Made by a program: the position numbers and the translations under genes. 64,000 bases of DNA from Alteromonas sp. ALT199 (GTDB lineage Bacteria > Pseudomonadota > Gammaproteobacteria > Enterobacterales > Alteromonadaceae). The DNA is taken from positions 18,295 through 82,294 of the forward strand of contig NZ_JAHHDX010000016.1 in the NCBI RefSeq assembly GCF_018619335.1, written 5' to 3'. Of the stretch, positions 9,537 to 18,518 are shown piece after piece (the first letter of the stretch is position 1; each line of letters opens with the position of its first letter). Below the pieces are notes generated by a model that had not been told where the DNA came from, did no database searches, and was given only the letters and a program-made list of their open reading frames with translations.

Positions 9537-10714
9537 TATTTATTGTCCATTGTTACCAAGTGCCCGTTATCATTAAACTTTGTCATAAAGTAATCCTTTG
9601 ACCAAAGTGCATCATGCCTTTCTTTTGTAAATGGTGCTTCATAGTTTTTAACTGCACCTTGAATATCTTTAAGTGATTCTAGGGCACTACGCAATTCGTT
9701 AATTTCTACGCTACCTGCTTTATCGGCAGCCATTGCAATTAAATGAACTAAATCATAAGCATGAGCTAAACCTGTGACACCCTCAATAGCAGCGGCATTG
9801 ATCAGACCGTACTTACTATAATAGGCTTCTAACAGCTGTTTAGCTTTGTTATTTTTTTGATGGTGGAAATGAAACGTTTGAAGGACTGAAATGTCGTGAT
9901 GGCTAATAGGGTTGGCTAACTGAGATGCGAACTGACCTGATGCGATACCCCAGTGAGAAATTACAGGGAGCGAGCTCAGCCCTTGTGCGGCCAACGCATC
10001 TAAGGTGACTACGCCTTCAGGTACATTGGTAACTAATATGACACCGTCTGCCTTTGCCTCTTTTATCGCCTTAGCATCTTCAGAAAAATCTTTCTGCTGC
10101 CAATTAATCCAATGGGTTGCGCTGATGTTTATGCCTTGTTCTCGTGCCGCTTTTGTCAGTGACTCAAGGTTAGAGCGTCCCCATCCTGTGCGTTCCAGAA
10201 CCAAAGCAACGTTTGTTAACCCTTTGGAACTCACAAAGTCGACAAGTACAGAAGCTGCTTCAGCATCTCGTACTGAGACTCGAAAAACGTTATTGGGGGA
10301 ATGCGCATTAGCGATAATGGGAGTGCCGGCAGCCCAAGGTACCAGCATGAGTATATTTTTAGCATGTACAACATCGATTTCTGCAAGCACAACAGGCGTG
10401 TGTACTCCACCAATTACTGCTAGCAAGTTTGGCATTTGCGCAAACTGTTCAATGTTGTATATGCCGCGAGCTGGGTTCCCGCGATGGTCTTTCGCAATCA
10501 CTTTCAGCTTACGGCCAAGAATTCCTCCACTTGCGTTAATTTCTTCAACGGCTAGCTCTACGCCTCGAGAAATAGCAATTCCGCCTTCAACAGCAACAGC
10601 AGAAAGGTCTGTATCTATACCTATGATTAATGGTTCTTGAGTGCTGTTTGCTTGACACGAATTAAAGAAAGAAACAAAGCAAAAAAGCGCTAATAGAAGC
10701 AGGATTGCACGCAT
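9536..10714 (-). CDS. Type I periplasmic binding protein (Leu/Ile/Val-binding family), first gene of the LOV-kinase operon
   Basis: Exported binding protein of the branched-chain amino-acid/amide family (Peripla_BP_6 fold), 392 residues. Features include IGIDTDLSAVAVEGGIAISRGVELAVEEINASGGILGRK near the N-terminus (a family hallmark), AVIGGVHTPV and a C-terminal SALESLKDIQGAVKNY. The signal peptide ends FFNSC, so it might be lipid-anchored, but the lipobox is imperfect. It is the first gene of a minus-strand operon with a hybrid kinase (one-base overlap) and a family 3 binding protein, and no permease genes. By analogy with LuxP/LuxQ and TorT/TorS, where periplasmic type I binding proteins dock on kinases, I infer that it delivers a ligand signal to the kinase. 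The ligand is unknown. Confidence 0.8.
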   Translation of the reverse strand: MRAILLLLALFCFVSFFNSCQANSTQEPLIIGIDTDLSAVAVEGGIAISRGVELAVEEINASGGILGRKLKVIAKDHRGNPARGIYNIEQFAQMPNLLAVIGGVHTPVVLAEIDVVHAKNILMLVPWAAGTPIIANAHSPNNVFRVSVRDAEAASVLVDFVSSKGLTNVALVLERTGWGRSNLESLTKAAREQGINISATHWINWQQKDFSEDAKAIKEAKADGVILVTNVPEGVVTLDALAAQGLSSLPVISHWGIASGQFASQLANPISHHDISVLQTFHFHHQKNNKAKQLLEAYYSKYGLINAAAIEGVTGLAHAYDLVHLIAMAADKAGSVEINELRSALESLKDIQGAVKNYEAPFTKERHDALWSKDYFMTKFNDNGHLVTMDNK

Positions 10715-11034
10715 GATTTAGCTACCTAATTATTCACTACTAAAAGTGTATAGCAATGTTCTAAACGTTTGTTTGTTTACGCATTGTTCTTTAGTATAGG
10801 TTTGTTTGTTTTATAAACAAATTACTTCCAATGCTTCTGTTTCCGTATCTGATAGCTAAAATAAATGTGGCACGATTCTACCATTGAACTTAAAAAGGAA
10901 AGTTGTTTAATTGCTTGGTGACTAAGTTCACGATGTTGCAAAGTGCAATTAAGTTGGAAAGATTCGTCTTGTCAGTGTGAAAGAAATTCTTTGTCACTGA
11001 AGCACATTAAGGATAACAGTAGTTTGGAGTATAA
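10715..11034. promoter_or_regulatory. Intergenic region of the LOV-kinase operon and exonuclease, with GTTTGTTTGTTT direct repeats
   Basis: This 320-base divergent region contains GTTTGTTTGTTT twice (10767-10778 and 10800-10811), exactly 33 bases apart, and a TTTGTTT-TAT-AAACAAA hairpin at 10805-10821. A three-turn spacing would put the repeats on one face of the helix, so they may be operator sites for the binding protein-kinase operon. The rest of the interval shows no coding potential. Confidence 0.35.
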
Positions 11035-11538
11035 GTGCGAAATACAACACTGCCTACAATCATAGATGTGGAAGCGAGTGGATTTGGGGCCGGGAGTTAT
11101 CCTATCGAAATAGGTATTGTGCGCTATGATGGTGCAAAGTGGTGCAAATTGTTGAGACCATTTGCTTCTTGGGTCCATTGGGATTCTAACGCAGAGTCTC
11201 TACACGGCATTTCTCGAAATATGTTGCACGCGCGTGGCGAAGAGCCGCAAAAAGTGTGTGTTGAACTAAACAATTTTCTTGGAAATACCGTTGTATATAG
11301 TGATGGATGGGTTGTTGATAACCCTTGGTTGATAAAGCTATACGCCACAGCCCAAGTTGAAATGTCGTTCACCTGCAGAGCTCTTGAATATATATTGACT
11401 GAGCCACAGATGGAAAAGTGGCATGACATCAAAAACGGCCTTGCTGCCAAGCTCGACGTAAAGCGTCACAGAGCGAGTTCAGATGCGATGATTATTCAAC
11501 AAACCTACGCAAAGACTATGGGGTTAACAAATAAGTGA
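11035..11538 (+). CDS. DnaQ-like 3'-5' exonuclease (DEDDh), small stand-alone
   Basis: Small predicted RNase T/DnaQ-fold exonuclease of 167 residues. The motifs are in order: ExoI IIDVEASG (D11, E13), an ExoII-like segment DGWVVDNPWL (D95) and ExoIII HRASSD (H145, D150), giving the DEDDh set of metal-binding residues. The start is GTG with GGAG five bases upstream (11026-11029). It stands alone and lacks any polymerase-binding extension. The ExoII segment departs from the usual N-x-x-F-D pattern. Its substrate, RNA or DNA, cannot be told. Confidence 0.7.
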   Translation: MRNTTLPTIIDVEASGFGAGSYPIEIGIVRYDGAKWCKLLRPFASWVHWDSNAESLHGISRNMLHARGEEPQKVCVELNNFLGNTVVYSDGWVVDNPWLIKLYATAQVEMSFTCRALEYILTEPQMEKWHDIKNGLAAKLDVKRHRASSDAMIIQQTYAKTMGLTNK

Positions 11539-11613
11539 CTCTGTTTTTTCCACATTCATAATTTGAGCGAGCGACGGATATCAAGGGTTTTAGATTGAAG
11601 TTGACGAAACGTA

Positions 11614-12084
11614 CTAGAATAAGTAATTGACGCCAAACGAAAGCGCCATATTTTCTTCTTCCCCTACCTGCCTATGCTCAAGTTCAACCGCCATATTGAG
11701 CCCTTCACTTCTGCCAAGCAGCCAGCCTAATCGAGTAAACGTACCTACATCGTGGGGTATATAAAGCCACTCAGCGTAATGTTGAAATGCGGTATTGTTC
11801 GTCTTGTAGGTTGCATAGACCTTTTGCGGAACCCAAGTATCAAATCGGCGACTGGCGCTAAACATACCTTGTGAACCCGCTGGATAAGTATAACTATTGT
11901 CGTACAGATAAGTTTCAGTGGTCGATTGAACACGGTACATGCTGTTTAGCTGCCACCGAGCTACTTTTTTGCTTTTGAATTGGATAGGGCTGTAGTTGGT
12001 ATTATTCATATTCGCATACGAAGGCAACGCCGTCATAGAGGCCGCCAGTATTAGCGCTATAAGAGTACCAGAAACTACATTCAT
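11614..12084 (-). CDS. Small exported protein of unknown function
   Basis: I do not recognise the family. From the ATG at 12084 the product is 156 residues with a clear signal peptide (MNVVSGTLIALILAASM, cleaved after about SYA). The mature part is rich in aromatic residues with alternating patterns (RWQLNSMYRV, WVPQKVYATYK, HYAEWLYIP, NMAVELEHRQ) and ends in SFGVNYLF. The final phenylalanine and the alternating strands suggest a small outer-membrane beta-barrel or a barrel-like periplasmic protein. An upstream in-frame start at 12171 would put the signal peptide inside the chain. It lies between the exonuclease and metK, both apparently unrelated. Confidence 0.6.
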   Translation of the reverse strand: MNVVSGTLIALILAASMTALPSYANMNNTNYSPIQFKSKKVARWQLNSMYRVQSTTETYLYDNSYTYPAGSQGMFSASRRFDTWVPQKVYATYKTNNTAFQHYAEWLYIPHDVGTFTRLGWLLGRSEGLNMAVELEHRQVGEEENMALSFGVNYLF

Positions 12085-12248
12085 GGATGAGCCCAAGTTG
12101 TTGTTGTCTTGGCTTGTAAGCGGTGAATAAATACAAGCGAAAGTGTGTTCGTTACTTAAGCATAGCTGCAAAAAATAAATGATGGAAATGTTCTTTGCCT
12201 ATTTCAGTTTACCTAGCCAATTTAACTTTTTCGACGGGAACCAACTAA

Positions 12249-12307
12249 AAACGCCGCTAGCTCGTGCAATCGCTCTTAAGCAGAGCGTTACAAAACTAGC
12301 GGCGTTT
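12249..12307 (-). terminator. Rho-independent terminator of metK
   Basis: Twelve-base arms AAACGCCGCTAG (12249-12260) and CTAGCGGCGTTT (12296-12307) enclose an inner hairpin CGCTCT/AGAGCG. On the minus strand the stem runs into TTTTT. It lies 25 bases past the metK stop. Confidence 0.75.
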
Positions 12308-12332
12308 AAAAAAGCGCAATGCGCTTATCGAA

Positions 12333-13478
12333 TTAGATCGACGCTTTCAACGCTTCTGCTTTATCCGTAGCTTCCCATGGGAATTCATCGCGACCAAAGT
12401 GACCGTACGCTGCAGTAGGGCGGTATATAGGGCGCTCAAGATCAAGCATCTGAATTAAGCCGTAAGGGCGTAAATCGAAATGTTCGCGCACTAATGCTAC
12501 TAATGTTTTTTCATCTACTACACCTGTACCAAAGGTATCGATGCTGATAGACGTTGGCTCTGCCACACCAATGGCGTAAGACACTTGAATTTCACAGCGC
12601 TTAGCAAGACCAGCTGCAACAATGTTCTTAGCAACATAACGGCCAGCGTATGCTGCGCTGCGGTCTACTTTTGATGGATCTTTACCAGAGAACGCACCGC
12701 CGCCGTGACGAGCCATACCACCGTAAGTGTCTACTATGATTTTACGGCCTGTTAGACCACAGTCGCCCATTGGACCACCGATAACAAATCGGCCTGTGGG
12801 GTTGATGTGAAAGCGTGTACTTCCATCAATCCACTCGCTTGGTAGCACTGGCTTAATGATTTCTTCCATTACCGCTTCGCGAACTGTTTCAGTGCTTACT
12901 GAATCGCAGTGCTGGGTTGAAAGCACAACTGCGTCAATGCCAACAGGCTTGTTGTTTTCATACTTGAAGGTAATTTGGCTTTTTGCATCGGGGCGTAACC
13001 AGTCTAGCTTGCCAGATTTACGCACTTCCGCTTGCTTTTGTACAAGGCGGTGAGAGTATGTGATGGGTGCCGGCATAAGTACATCGGTTTCGTCGCTAGC
13101 GTAACCAAACATTAGACCTTGGTCACCTGCACCTTGTTCTTCTAAGCTTGCACGGTCAACACCTTGGTTGATATCGGGAGACTGCTTACCAATAGCGTTC
13201 AATACTGCACATGAATCGGCGTCAAAGCCCATGTCTGAGTGCGTATAGCCAATTTCTTTTACTGTTTTACGGGTAAGTTCTTCAATGTCTACCCAAGCAG
13301 AGGTAGTAACTTCACCACCTACTAAAACCATTCCGGTTTTTACATACGTTTCGCAGGCCACCCGAGCGCGAGGATCTTGCTCTAGAATTGCGTCAAGAAC
13401 CGCATCTGAGATCTGATCAGCAATTTTGTCCGGATGTCCTTCAGACACTGACTCGGATGTGAATAAATGCGTGGCCAT
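12333..13478 (-). CDS. metK: S-adenosylmethionine synthetase
   Basis: Makes S-adenosylmethionine from methionine and ATP, releasing phosphate and pyrophosphate. It is a cytoplasmic tetramer. The 381-residue product is near-identical in layout to E. coli MetK (384 residues): N-terminal [13 protein letters not shown], the [12 protein letters not shown] hexapeptide region, the P-loop-like [16 protein letters not shown], and the C-terminal [11 protein letters not shown] and [14 protein letters not shown]. It is a single gene with its own terminator. The upstream DNA carries tandem met boxes, so repression by MetJ with S-adenosylmethionine is expected. It is divergent from the tkt cluster. Confidence 0.97.
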   Translation of the reverse strand: MATHLFTSESVSEGHPDKIADQISDAVLDAILEQDPRARVACETYVKTGMVLVGGEVTTSAWVDIEELTRKTVKEIGYTHSDMGFDADSCAVLNAIGKQSPDINQGVDRASLEEQGAGDQGLMFGYASDETDVLMPAPITYSHRLVQKQAEVRKSGKLDWLRPDAKSQITFKYENNKPVGIDAVVLSTQHCDSVSTETVREAVMEEIIKPVLPSEWIDGSTRFHINPTGRFVIGGPMGDCGLTGRKIIVDTYGGMARHGGGAFSGKDPSKVDRSAAYAGRYVAKNIVAAGLAKRCEIQVSYAIGVAEPTSISIDTFGTGVVDEKTLVALVREHFDLRPYGLIQMLDLERPIYRPTAAYGHFGRDEFPWEATDKAEALKASI

Positions 13479-13541
13479 AAATGCTCCGTAAGCGTTAAAT
13501 TATCAAAATAGTCGTATATTGTACTAAAACAAGTTATAAAT

Positions 13542-13573
13542 ACCAGTCTTTACTTCTAGACGTCTAAAAGTCT
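13542..13573 (-). promoter_or_regulatory. Four tandem met boxes (MetJ operator) upstream of metK
   Basis: Four contiguous 8-base units run from 13542 to 13573. Against the MetJ consensus AGACGTCT, the unit AGACGTCT (13558-13565) is perfect, AAAAGTCT (13566-13573) matches 6 of 8, and TTACTTCT and ACCAGTCT each match 5 of 8. The array is 64-95 bases before the metK start. The remainder of the 431-base metK-tkt gap shows nothing else I can identify. Confidence 0.75.
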
Positions 13574-13909
13574 CATCGTTACGAATAGTTGACATAACCC
13601 GATCACTTTCAGGGGTATTCATACAGTAAATGCTGTAATTATTGACGTAATCGTAGTACCAGATGCTAGATGTAACTGTTTTTGCTTTATGGGGAATACG
13701 TGAAGCTTAGGTTATAGACCATTTTTTACTATTACTTTCGCTATTGGCAATGAAAACCCATTGAACTGTTAGGTGGCATAGGTAAGAATAACGCCACATT
13801 CAATCGTATAAAGAAGTAGAGCGAACGCCTTACCTCTGCGCTCGTCTAGCTAGCTTGCCTAGCCCGATATGATACGAAACAAAAGATACAAAATAAATCA
13901 GGAGACAAC

Positions 13910-15900
13910 ATGCCCTCTCGTCGTGAACTCGCTAATGCAATCCGTGCATTAAGCATGGACGCTGTCCAACAAGCTAAATCTGGTCACCCAGGTGCCCCAA
14001 TGGGAATGGCTGATATCGCGCAGGTACTATGGGGTGATTTCTTATCACACAACCCTGCAAACCCATCTTGGGCTAACCGCGACCGCTTTGTTCTATCAAA
14101 CGGTCACGGCTCGATGCTGTTGTACTCTTTACTTCACCTTTCAGGTTACGAACTGCCTATCGAAGAGCTAAAGAACTTCCGCCAGTTACATTCAAAAACA
14201 CCAGGCCATCCAGAATATGGTTATGCGCCAGGTGTTGAAACTACTACTGGTCCCCTAGGTCAGGGTATCAGTAATGCAGTCGGTATGGCGCTTGCTGAAA
14301 AAGTACTTGCTGCGCAATTTAACCGTGACGGCCATACAATTGTTGATCACAACACCTATGCATTCTTAGGTGACGGCTGCTTGATGGAAGGTATCTCTCA
14401 CGAGACTTGTTCACTAGCAGGCACGCTAGGCCTTGGTAAGTTAATTGCGTTTTGGGATGACAACGCATTTCAATTGATGGTGAAGTTGAAGGCTGGTTCA
14501 CTGACGATACACCGGCACGCTTTAAGAGCTACGGCTGGGAAGTGATTGGTGGCGTTGATGGTCACGATGCAGAGCAAGTAAAAGCCGCCATTGAAAAGGC
14601 ACAAGCGAATACAGCGCAGCCTACGCTTATATGTTGTAAAACTACCATTGGTTTTGGTTCGCCTAATAAAGAAGGCACTGAATCTTGCCACGGCGCACCT
14701 CTAGGTGACGACGAAATTGTTGCTACTCGCGAGAAGCTTGGCTGGAGCCATGGCGCGTTTGAGATTCCAGACGATATTTACGCGGGCTGGGACGGTAAAG
14801 AGAAAGGTTCAAAAGCGGAAAGCGCGTGGAACGATGCTTTCGCAGCATACGAAACGGCTTATCCAGAGCTTGCAGCAGAATTTAAACGCCGTGTAAATGG
14901 CGAACTGCCAGCAGATTTCAGCGATAAAGCGGACGCTATTATCGCTGATCTTCAAGCTAACCCACAAAACATTGCTTCACGTAAAGCGTCGCAAAATGCA
15001 TTAAACGCCTTTGGCCCGTTACTTCCGGAGCTATTAGGCGGCTCTGCCGACCTTGCGGGTTCTAACCTTACCATTTGGGAAGGTAGCAAAGGCGTTGAAG
15101 CAAACGATGCATCAGGTAACTACATTTATTACGGTGTACGTGAGTTTGGAATGTCTGCCATGATGAATGGTATTGTCCTTCACGGTGGCTTCAAAGCGTA
15201 CGGCGCAACCTTCCTAATGTTTATGGAATATGCACGTAATGCGGTACGTATGGCGGCCCTAATGAAGCAGCCTGCTATTTTCGTTTATACCCACGATTCA
15301 ATTGGTCTGGGTGAAGACGGCCCAACGCACCAGCCGGTGGAGCAGGTGGTTGCGTTACGTGCAACGCCTAATCTTGATAACTGGCGTCCTTGTGATCAGG
15401 TTGAGTCTGCTGTGTCGTGGAAGTCTGCTATTGAGCGTACTGACGGCCCAACAACGTTAATTTTTACGCGTCAAGGCTTAGCGCAGCAAGAGAGAACAGC
15501 TCAACAAGTTGCAGATATCGCAAAAGGCGGTTACGTACTTAAAGACTGTGAAGGTACACCAGAGCTTATTCTGATTGGTACCGGTTCTGAAGTTCAACTT
15601 ACCGTTGAAGCAGCTGAAAAACTAACCGAGCAAGGTAAGGCCGTTCGCGTAGTGTCTATGCCATCTACTGACGTATTTGACCGTCAGTCTGCCGATTACC
15701 GTGAGAGCGTACTGCCGCCTAGTGTGGTTAAGCGTGTAGCGGTTGAAGCCTTGTCTAAAGACAGCTGGTACAAGTACGTTGGCTTTAATGGTGCAATCGT
15801 GGGCATGGACACCTTCGGTGAGTCTGCACCTGCTGGCGACCTGTTTAAGCATTTCAACATTACTACTGACGCTGTAGTAGAGGCTGCACTGTCTCTGTAA
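13910..15900 (+). pseudogene. tkt: Transketolase, broken by a one-base deletion near 14465
   Basis: Transketolase is the thiamine-diphosphate enzyme that moves two-carbon units between pentose-phosphate and glycolytic sugars. The frame opens at ATG 13910 (AGGAGA ribosome-binding site) and reads true transketolase up to IAFWDDN. It then shifts and stops at 14545, while the correct frame continues to 15900. Where relatives read [14 protein letters not shown], the DNA has AACGCATTTCAATTG; adding one G (AACGGCATT) restores it. The repaired gene would encode 663 residues, exactly the length of E. coli TktA. Both halves are otherwise well conserved, with no other lesions, so this is either a sequencing/assembly error in a GG run or a very recent mutation. 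It heads the tkt-epd-pgk-fda cluster. Confidence 0.85.
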
Positions 15901-15918
15901 GAGGTAATAGATAAGCCT

Positions 15919-16929
15919 ATGGTAAATATTGCCATAAATGGGTTTGGTCGTATTGGTCGCAACGTGTTGCGCGCGCTGTATGAAAGTGGGCGCAACAACG
16001 AATTTAACGTGGTGGCCATTAACGACATTGCTAAACCCGAAGGCATAGCACATTTACTTAAATACGATACCGCCCACGGGCGGTTCCGTTTTGATGTGGC
16101 CTTAGAAAACAACACGCTTAATGTGGCAGGTGACGATATTACGCTGCTCGCGATAAGCGATATTAAAGACCTACCCTGGAAAGACTTAGGCGTTGATATT
16201 GTGCTTGAGTGTACGGGCAAGTTTGATGACAGAGCATCGGGGCAAGCGCATTTAAATGCAGGCGCTGGCAAAGTGCTTTTCTCTTCACCTGGGTCTTCTG
16301 ATTTAGACAATACCGTTATTTTTGGCACCAACGAAGACACGTTGACCAGTGAACAAAAATTAGTCTCCAACGGCTCTTGCACCACAAACTGTATTGTTCC
16401 TGTTATCCAAGCGCTAGACGCTGCATTCGGTGTTGAAAGTGGTACGATCACAACCATTCACGCGTCTATGCACGACCAGCAGGTTATCGACGCTTATCAC
16501 GAAGATTTGCGCAGAACCCGTGCGGCTAGTCAGTCTATTATTCCCGTTGATACTCGCCTCGCTGCAGGTATAGAGCGCATTCTACCTAAGTTCGCCGGCA
16601 AGTTCGAAGCTATTGCCGTTCGCGTGCCTACTATCAATGTAACCGCAATGGACTTAAGCGTAACGCTTCTATCTAAGGTAACCATTGAACAAGTGAACCA
16701 AGCCCTTCGCAATGCAAAAGCAGGGCGTTTGCAGGGAATTTTGGATTACACTGAAGAGCCTTTAGTGTCGGTAGATTTCAATCACGACCCTCACTCGTGT
16801 ATTGTAGACGGCACACAAACAAGAGTCAGTCACAAACAGCTGGTTAAAACACTGGTGTGGTGTGACAACGAATGGGGTTTTGCAAACCGTATGCTCGACA
16901 CAGCTAAAGTGATGTTCGACGCAAAATAA
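15919..16929 (+). CDS. epd: D-erythrose-4-phosphate dehydrogenase
   Basis: NAD-dependent enzyme of the glyceraldehyde-3-phosphate dehydrogenase family that oxidises erythrose 4-phosphate to 4-phosphoerythronate, the first step toward pyridoxal phosphate in gammaproteobacteria. The 336-residue product shows the Rossmann start [15 protein letters not shown], the catalytic cysteine in SNGSCTTNC (C154), and stretches that distinguish Epd from Gap[36 protein letters not shown] and [11 protein letters not shown]. It starts 18 bases after tkt and precedes pgk, the same epd-pgk-fba order as in E. coli. GapA activity instead is possible but less likely. Confidence 0.92.
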   Translation: MVNIAINGFGRIGRNVLRALYESGRNNEFNVVAINDIAKPEGIAHLLKYDTAHGRFRFDVALENNTLNVAGDDITLLAISDIKDLPWKDLGVDIVLECTGKFDDRASGQAHLNAGAGKVLFSSPGSSDLDNTVIFGTNEDTLTSEQKLVSNGSCTTNCIVPVIQALDAAFGVESGTITTIHASMHDQQVIDAYHEDLRRTRAASQSIIPVDTRLAAGIERILPKFAGKFEAIAVRVPTINVTAMDLSVTLLSKVTIEQVNQALRNAKAGRLQGILDYTEEPLVSVDFNHDPHSCIVDGTQTRVSHKQLVKTLVWCDNEWGFANRMLDTAKVMFDAK

Positions 16930-16987
16930 CGCATTGATGCTGCCAGGGCTGGTAGCACCAGCCCGCGCAGCTTTCACAGTTAATTTG

Positions 16988-17012
16988 AGCATGCTTTTTA
17001 AAAGCATGCTCT
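16988..17012 (+). repeat. Perfect 12-bp palindrome between epd and pgk
   Basis: GAGCATGCTTTT and AAAAGCATGCTC flank a single central base (16988-17012), 29 bases before the pgk start. It has no T-run after the stem, so it is unlikely to be a simple terminator. An RNA-processing or stabilising hairpin inside the operon, or a protein-binding palindrome, would both fit. Confidence 0.5.
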
Positions 17013-17041
17013 ACTGAATTTAAATTAACATAGGAAAGACG

Positions 17042-18217
17042 ATGGCAATTCCAAGCATGAGCGATATGGCCTTAAAAGGTCAGCGCGTACTAATTAGACA
17101 AGATTTAAATGTGCCGGTAAAAGACGGTAAAGTGACCTCAGATGCGCGTATCAAAGCATCTATTCCTACAATTAAAGCGGCCCTAGACGCTGGCGCGGCA
17201 GTTATGGTGATGTCTCACCTTGGCCGCCCTACTGAAGGTGAGCCTGCTGATGAATTCTCTCTTCAACCTGTGGTTGATTACCTTAACGACGCCCTAGACG
17301 TTCCAGTAAAGCTAGTTAAAGACTACCTAGACGGTGTTGAACTTAGCGAAGGCGAACTGGTTATCCTTGAAAACGTGCGTTTTAACAACGGCGAGAAAAA
17401 AGACGACGAGACGCTAGCGAAACAGTACGCCGCACTTTGCGATATTTTCGTTATGGATGCCTTTGGCACCGCGCACCGCGCACAAGCGTCTACCCATGGC
17501 GTGGCTAAATTCGCTCCGAAAGCCTGCGCTGGCCCGTTACTTGCTGCTGAATTAGATGCATTGGGCAAAGCGCTGGACAACCCTAAGCGCCCAATGGTGG
17601 CCATTGTTGGTGGTTCAAAAGTATCGACCAAACTTACTGTACTAAAAACGCTAGCTGAAAAAGTTGACCAGCTAATTGTCGGTGGCGGTATAGCCAATAC
17701 CTTTATTGCGGCGCAGGGTCACAATGTAGGTAAGTCGTTAGTTGAAATGGACTTAACTGAGCAAGCTACGCAGCTTATGAATGAAGCGCAGGCAAACGGC
17801 GGTAATATTCCGGTGCCAACAGACGTAGTGGTGGGCAAGGCCTTTGATGAAAACACTGAAGCAACGCTAAAAGTAGTGAGTGATGTTACTGATGACGATA
17901 TGATTTTTGATATCGGCCCAGATTCGTCGAAAGCGTTAGAAGATATTATTAAGAATGCGGGTACCATTGTTTGGAATGGCCCTGTAGGCGTTTTTGAATT
18001 TGAACAGTTCAGTGCAGGTACGAAAGCGCTTTCAGAAGCGATTGCAGCAAGCGACGCATTCTCAATCGCAGGTGGTGGTGATACACTAGCAGCCGTTGAT
18101 AAATACGGAATTGCCGATAAGGTTTCTTATATTTCAACAGGTGGTGGCGCGTTCCTTGAATTCTTGGAAGGTAAAACACTACCAGCGGTAGCAGTACTAG
18201 AAGAAAAAAATAAATAA
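17042..18217 (+). CDS. pgk: Phosphoglycerate kinase
   Basis: Cytoplasmic glycolytic/gluconeogenic enzyme that transfers phosphate between 1,3-bisphosphoglycerate and ADP. The 391-residue product is of the usual bacterial length. It shows the substrate-binding [20 protein letters not shown] and [10 protein letters not shown] segments, AHRAQAS, the hinge region VGGSKVSTK, and C-terminal nucleotide motifs [10 protein letters not shown] and [16 protein letters not shown] precedes the ATG. It lies between epd and the class I aldolase gene; the intergenic palindromes on both sides suggest that the operon transcript is processed or partly uncoupled here. Confidence 0.97.
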   Translation: MAIPSMSDMALKGQRVLIRQDLNVPVKDGKVTSDARIKASIPTIKAALDAGAAVMVMSHLGRPTEGEPADEFSLQPVVDYLNDALDVPVKLVKDYLDGVELSEGELVILENVRFNNGEKKDDETLAKQYAALCDIFVMDAFGTAHRAQASTHGVAKFAPKACAGPLLAAELDALGKALDNPKRPMVAIVGGSKVSTKLTVLKTLAEKVDQLIVGGGIANTFIAAQGHNVGKSLVEMDLTEQATQLMNEAQANGGNIPVPTDVVVGKAFDENTEATLKVVSDVTDDDMIFDIGPDSSKALEDIIKNAGTIVWNGPVGVFEFEQFSAGTKALSEAIAASDAFSIAGGGDTLAAVDKYGIADKVSYISTGGGAFLEFLEGKTLPAVAVLEEKNK

Positions 18218-18379
18218 GCCTAAGCGCTGTATATCAATGCAGCGCATACAAGCTCTCGAAAGCTAAGGCCTAGTGCAAAGTTGCCCCAATTTGTGTCACG
18301 CTCAGTAACAGCACTTTTGAGCGTGACCATTTAATCGGAAACGATTACCCCAGCGAAACAGTGAAGTACGCTGGCATAA

Positions 18380-18462
18380 ATACCAATTTTATTACAGATG
18401 TGTTTACTCTAGGTGCCGGCATGCCGTGTGAGAGACAAACAGATCTTTAATAGAATTGGTAT
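18380..18462. repeat. ATACCA-ended palindromic intergenic element (copy 1)
   Basis: The 22-base ends are inverted repeats with 19 matches: ATACCAATTTTATTACAGAT... (from 18380) against ...AGATCTTTAATAGAATTGGTAT (18441-18462, read in reverse complement). The interior continues the symmetry (GTTTACTCT with AGAGACAAAC, then TGCCGGCATGCCG), so the 83 bases can fold into one long hairpin. It sits in the 301-base gap between pgk and fda. A second element of the same design lies at 32964-33060. Confidence 0.6.
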
Positions 18463-18518
18463 AACAATAAACCCTACACCTGTCTATTAAGGCAGTAATA
18501 TACAAAAGGAGTGTTGCA

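Noticed and set aside
5870..10714. The two binding proteins as parts of an ABC importer
   Set aside because: No permease or ATPase gene is present, and a hybrid kinase lies between them, so a sensory operon explains the layout better.
12179..12370. 63-codon plus-strand frame at the end of metK
   Set aside because: It covers the metK terminator and the antisense of the metK 3' end, with no ribosome-binding site.
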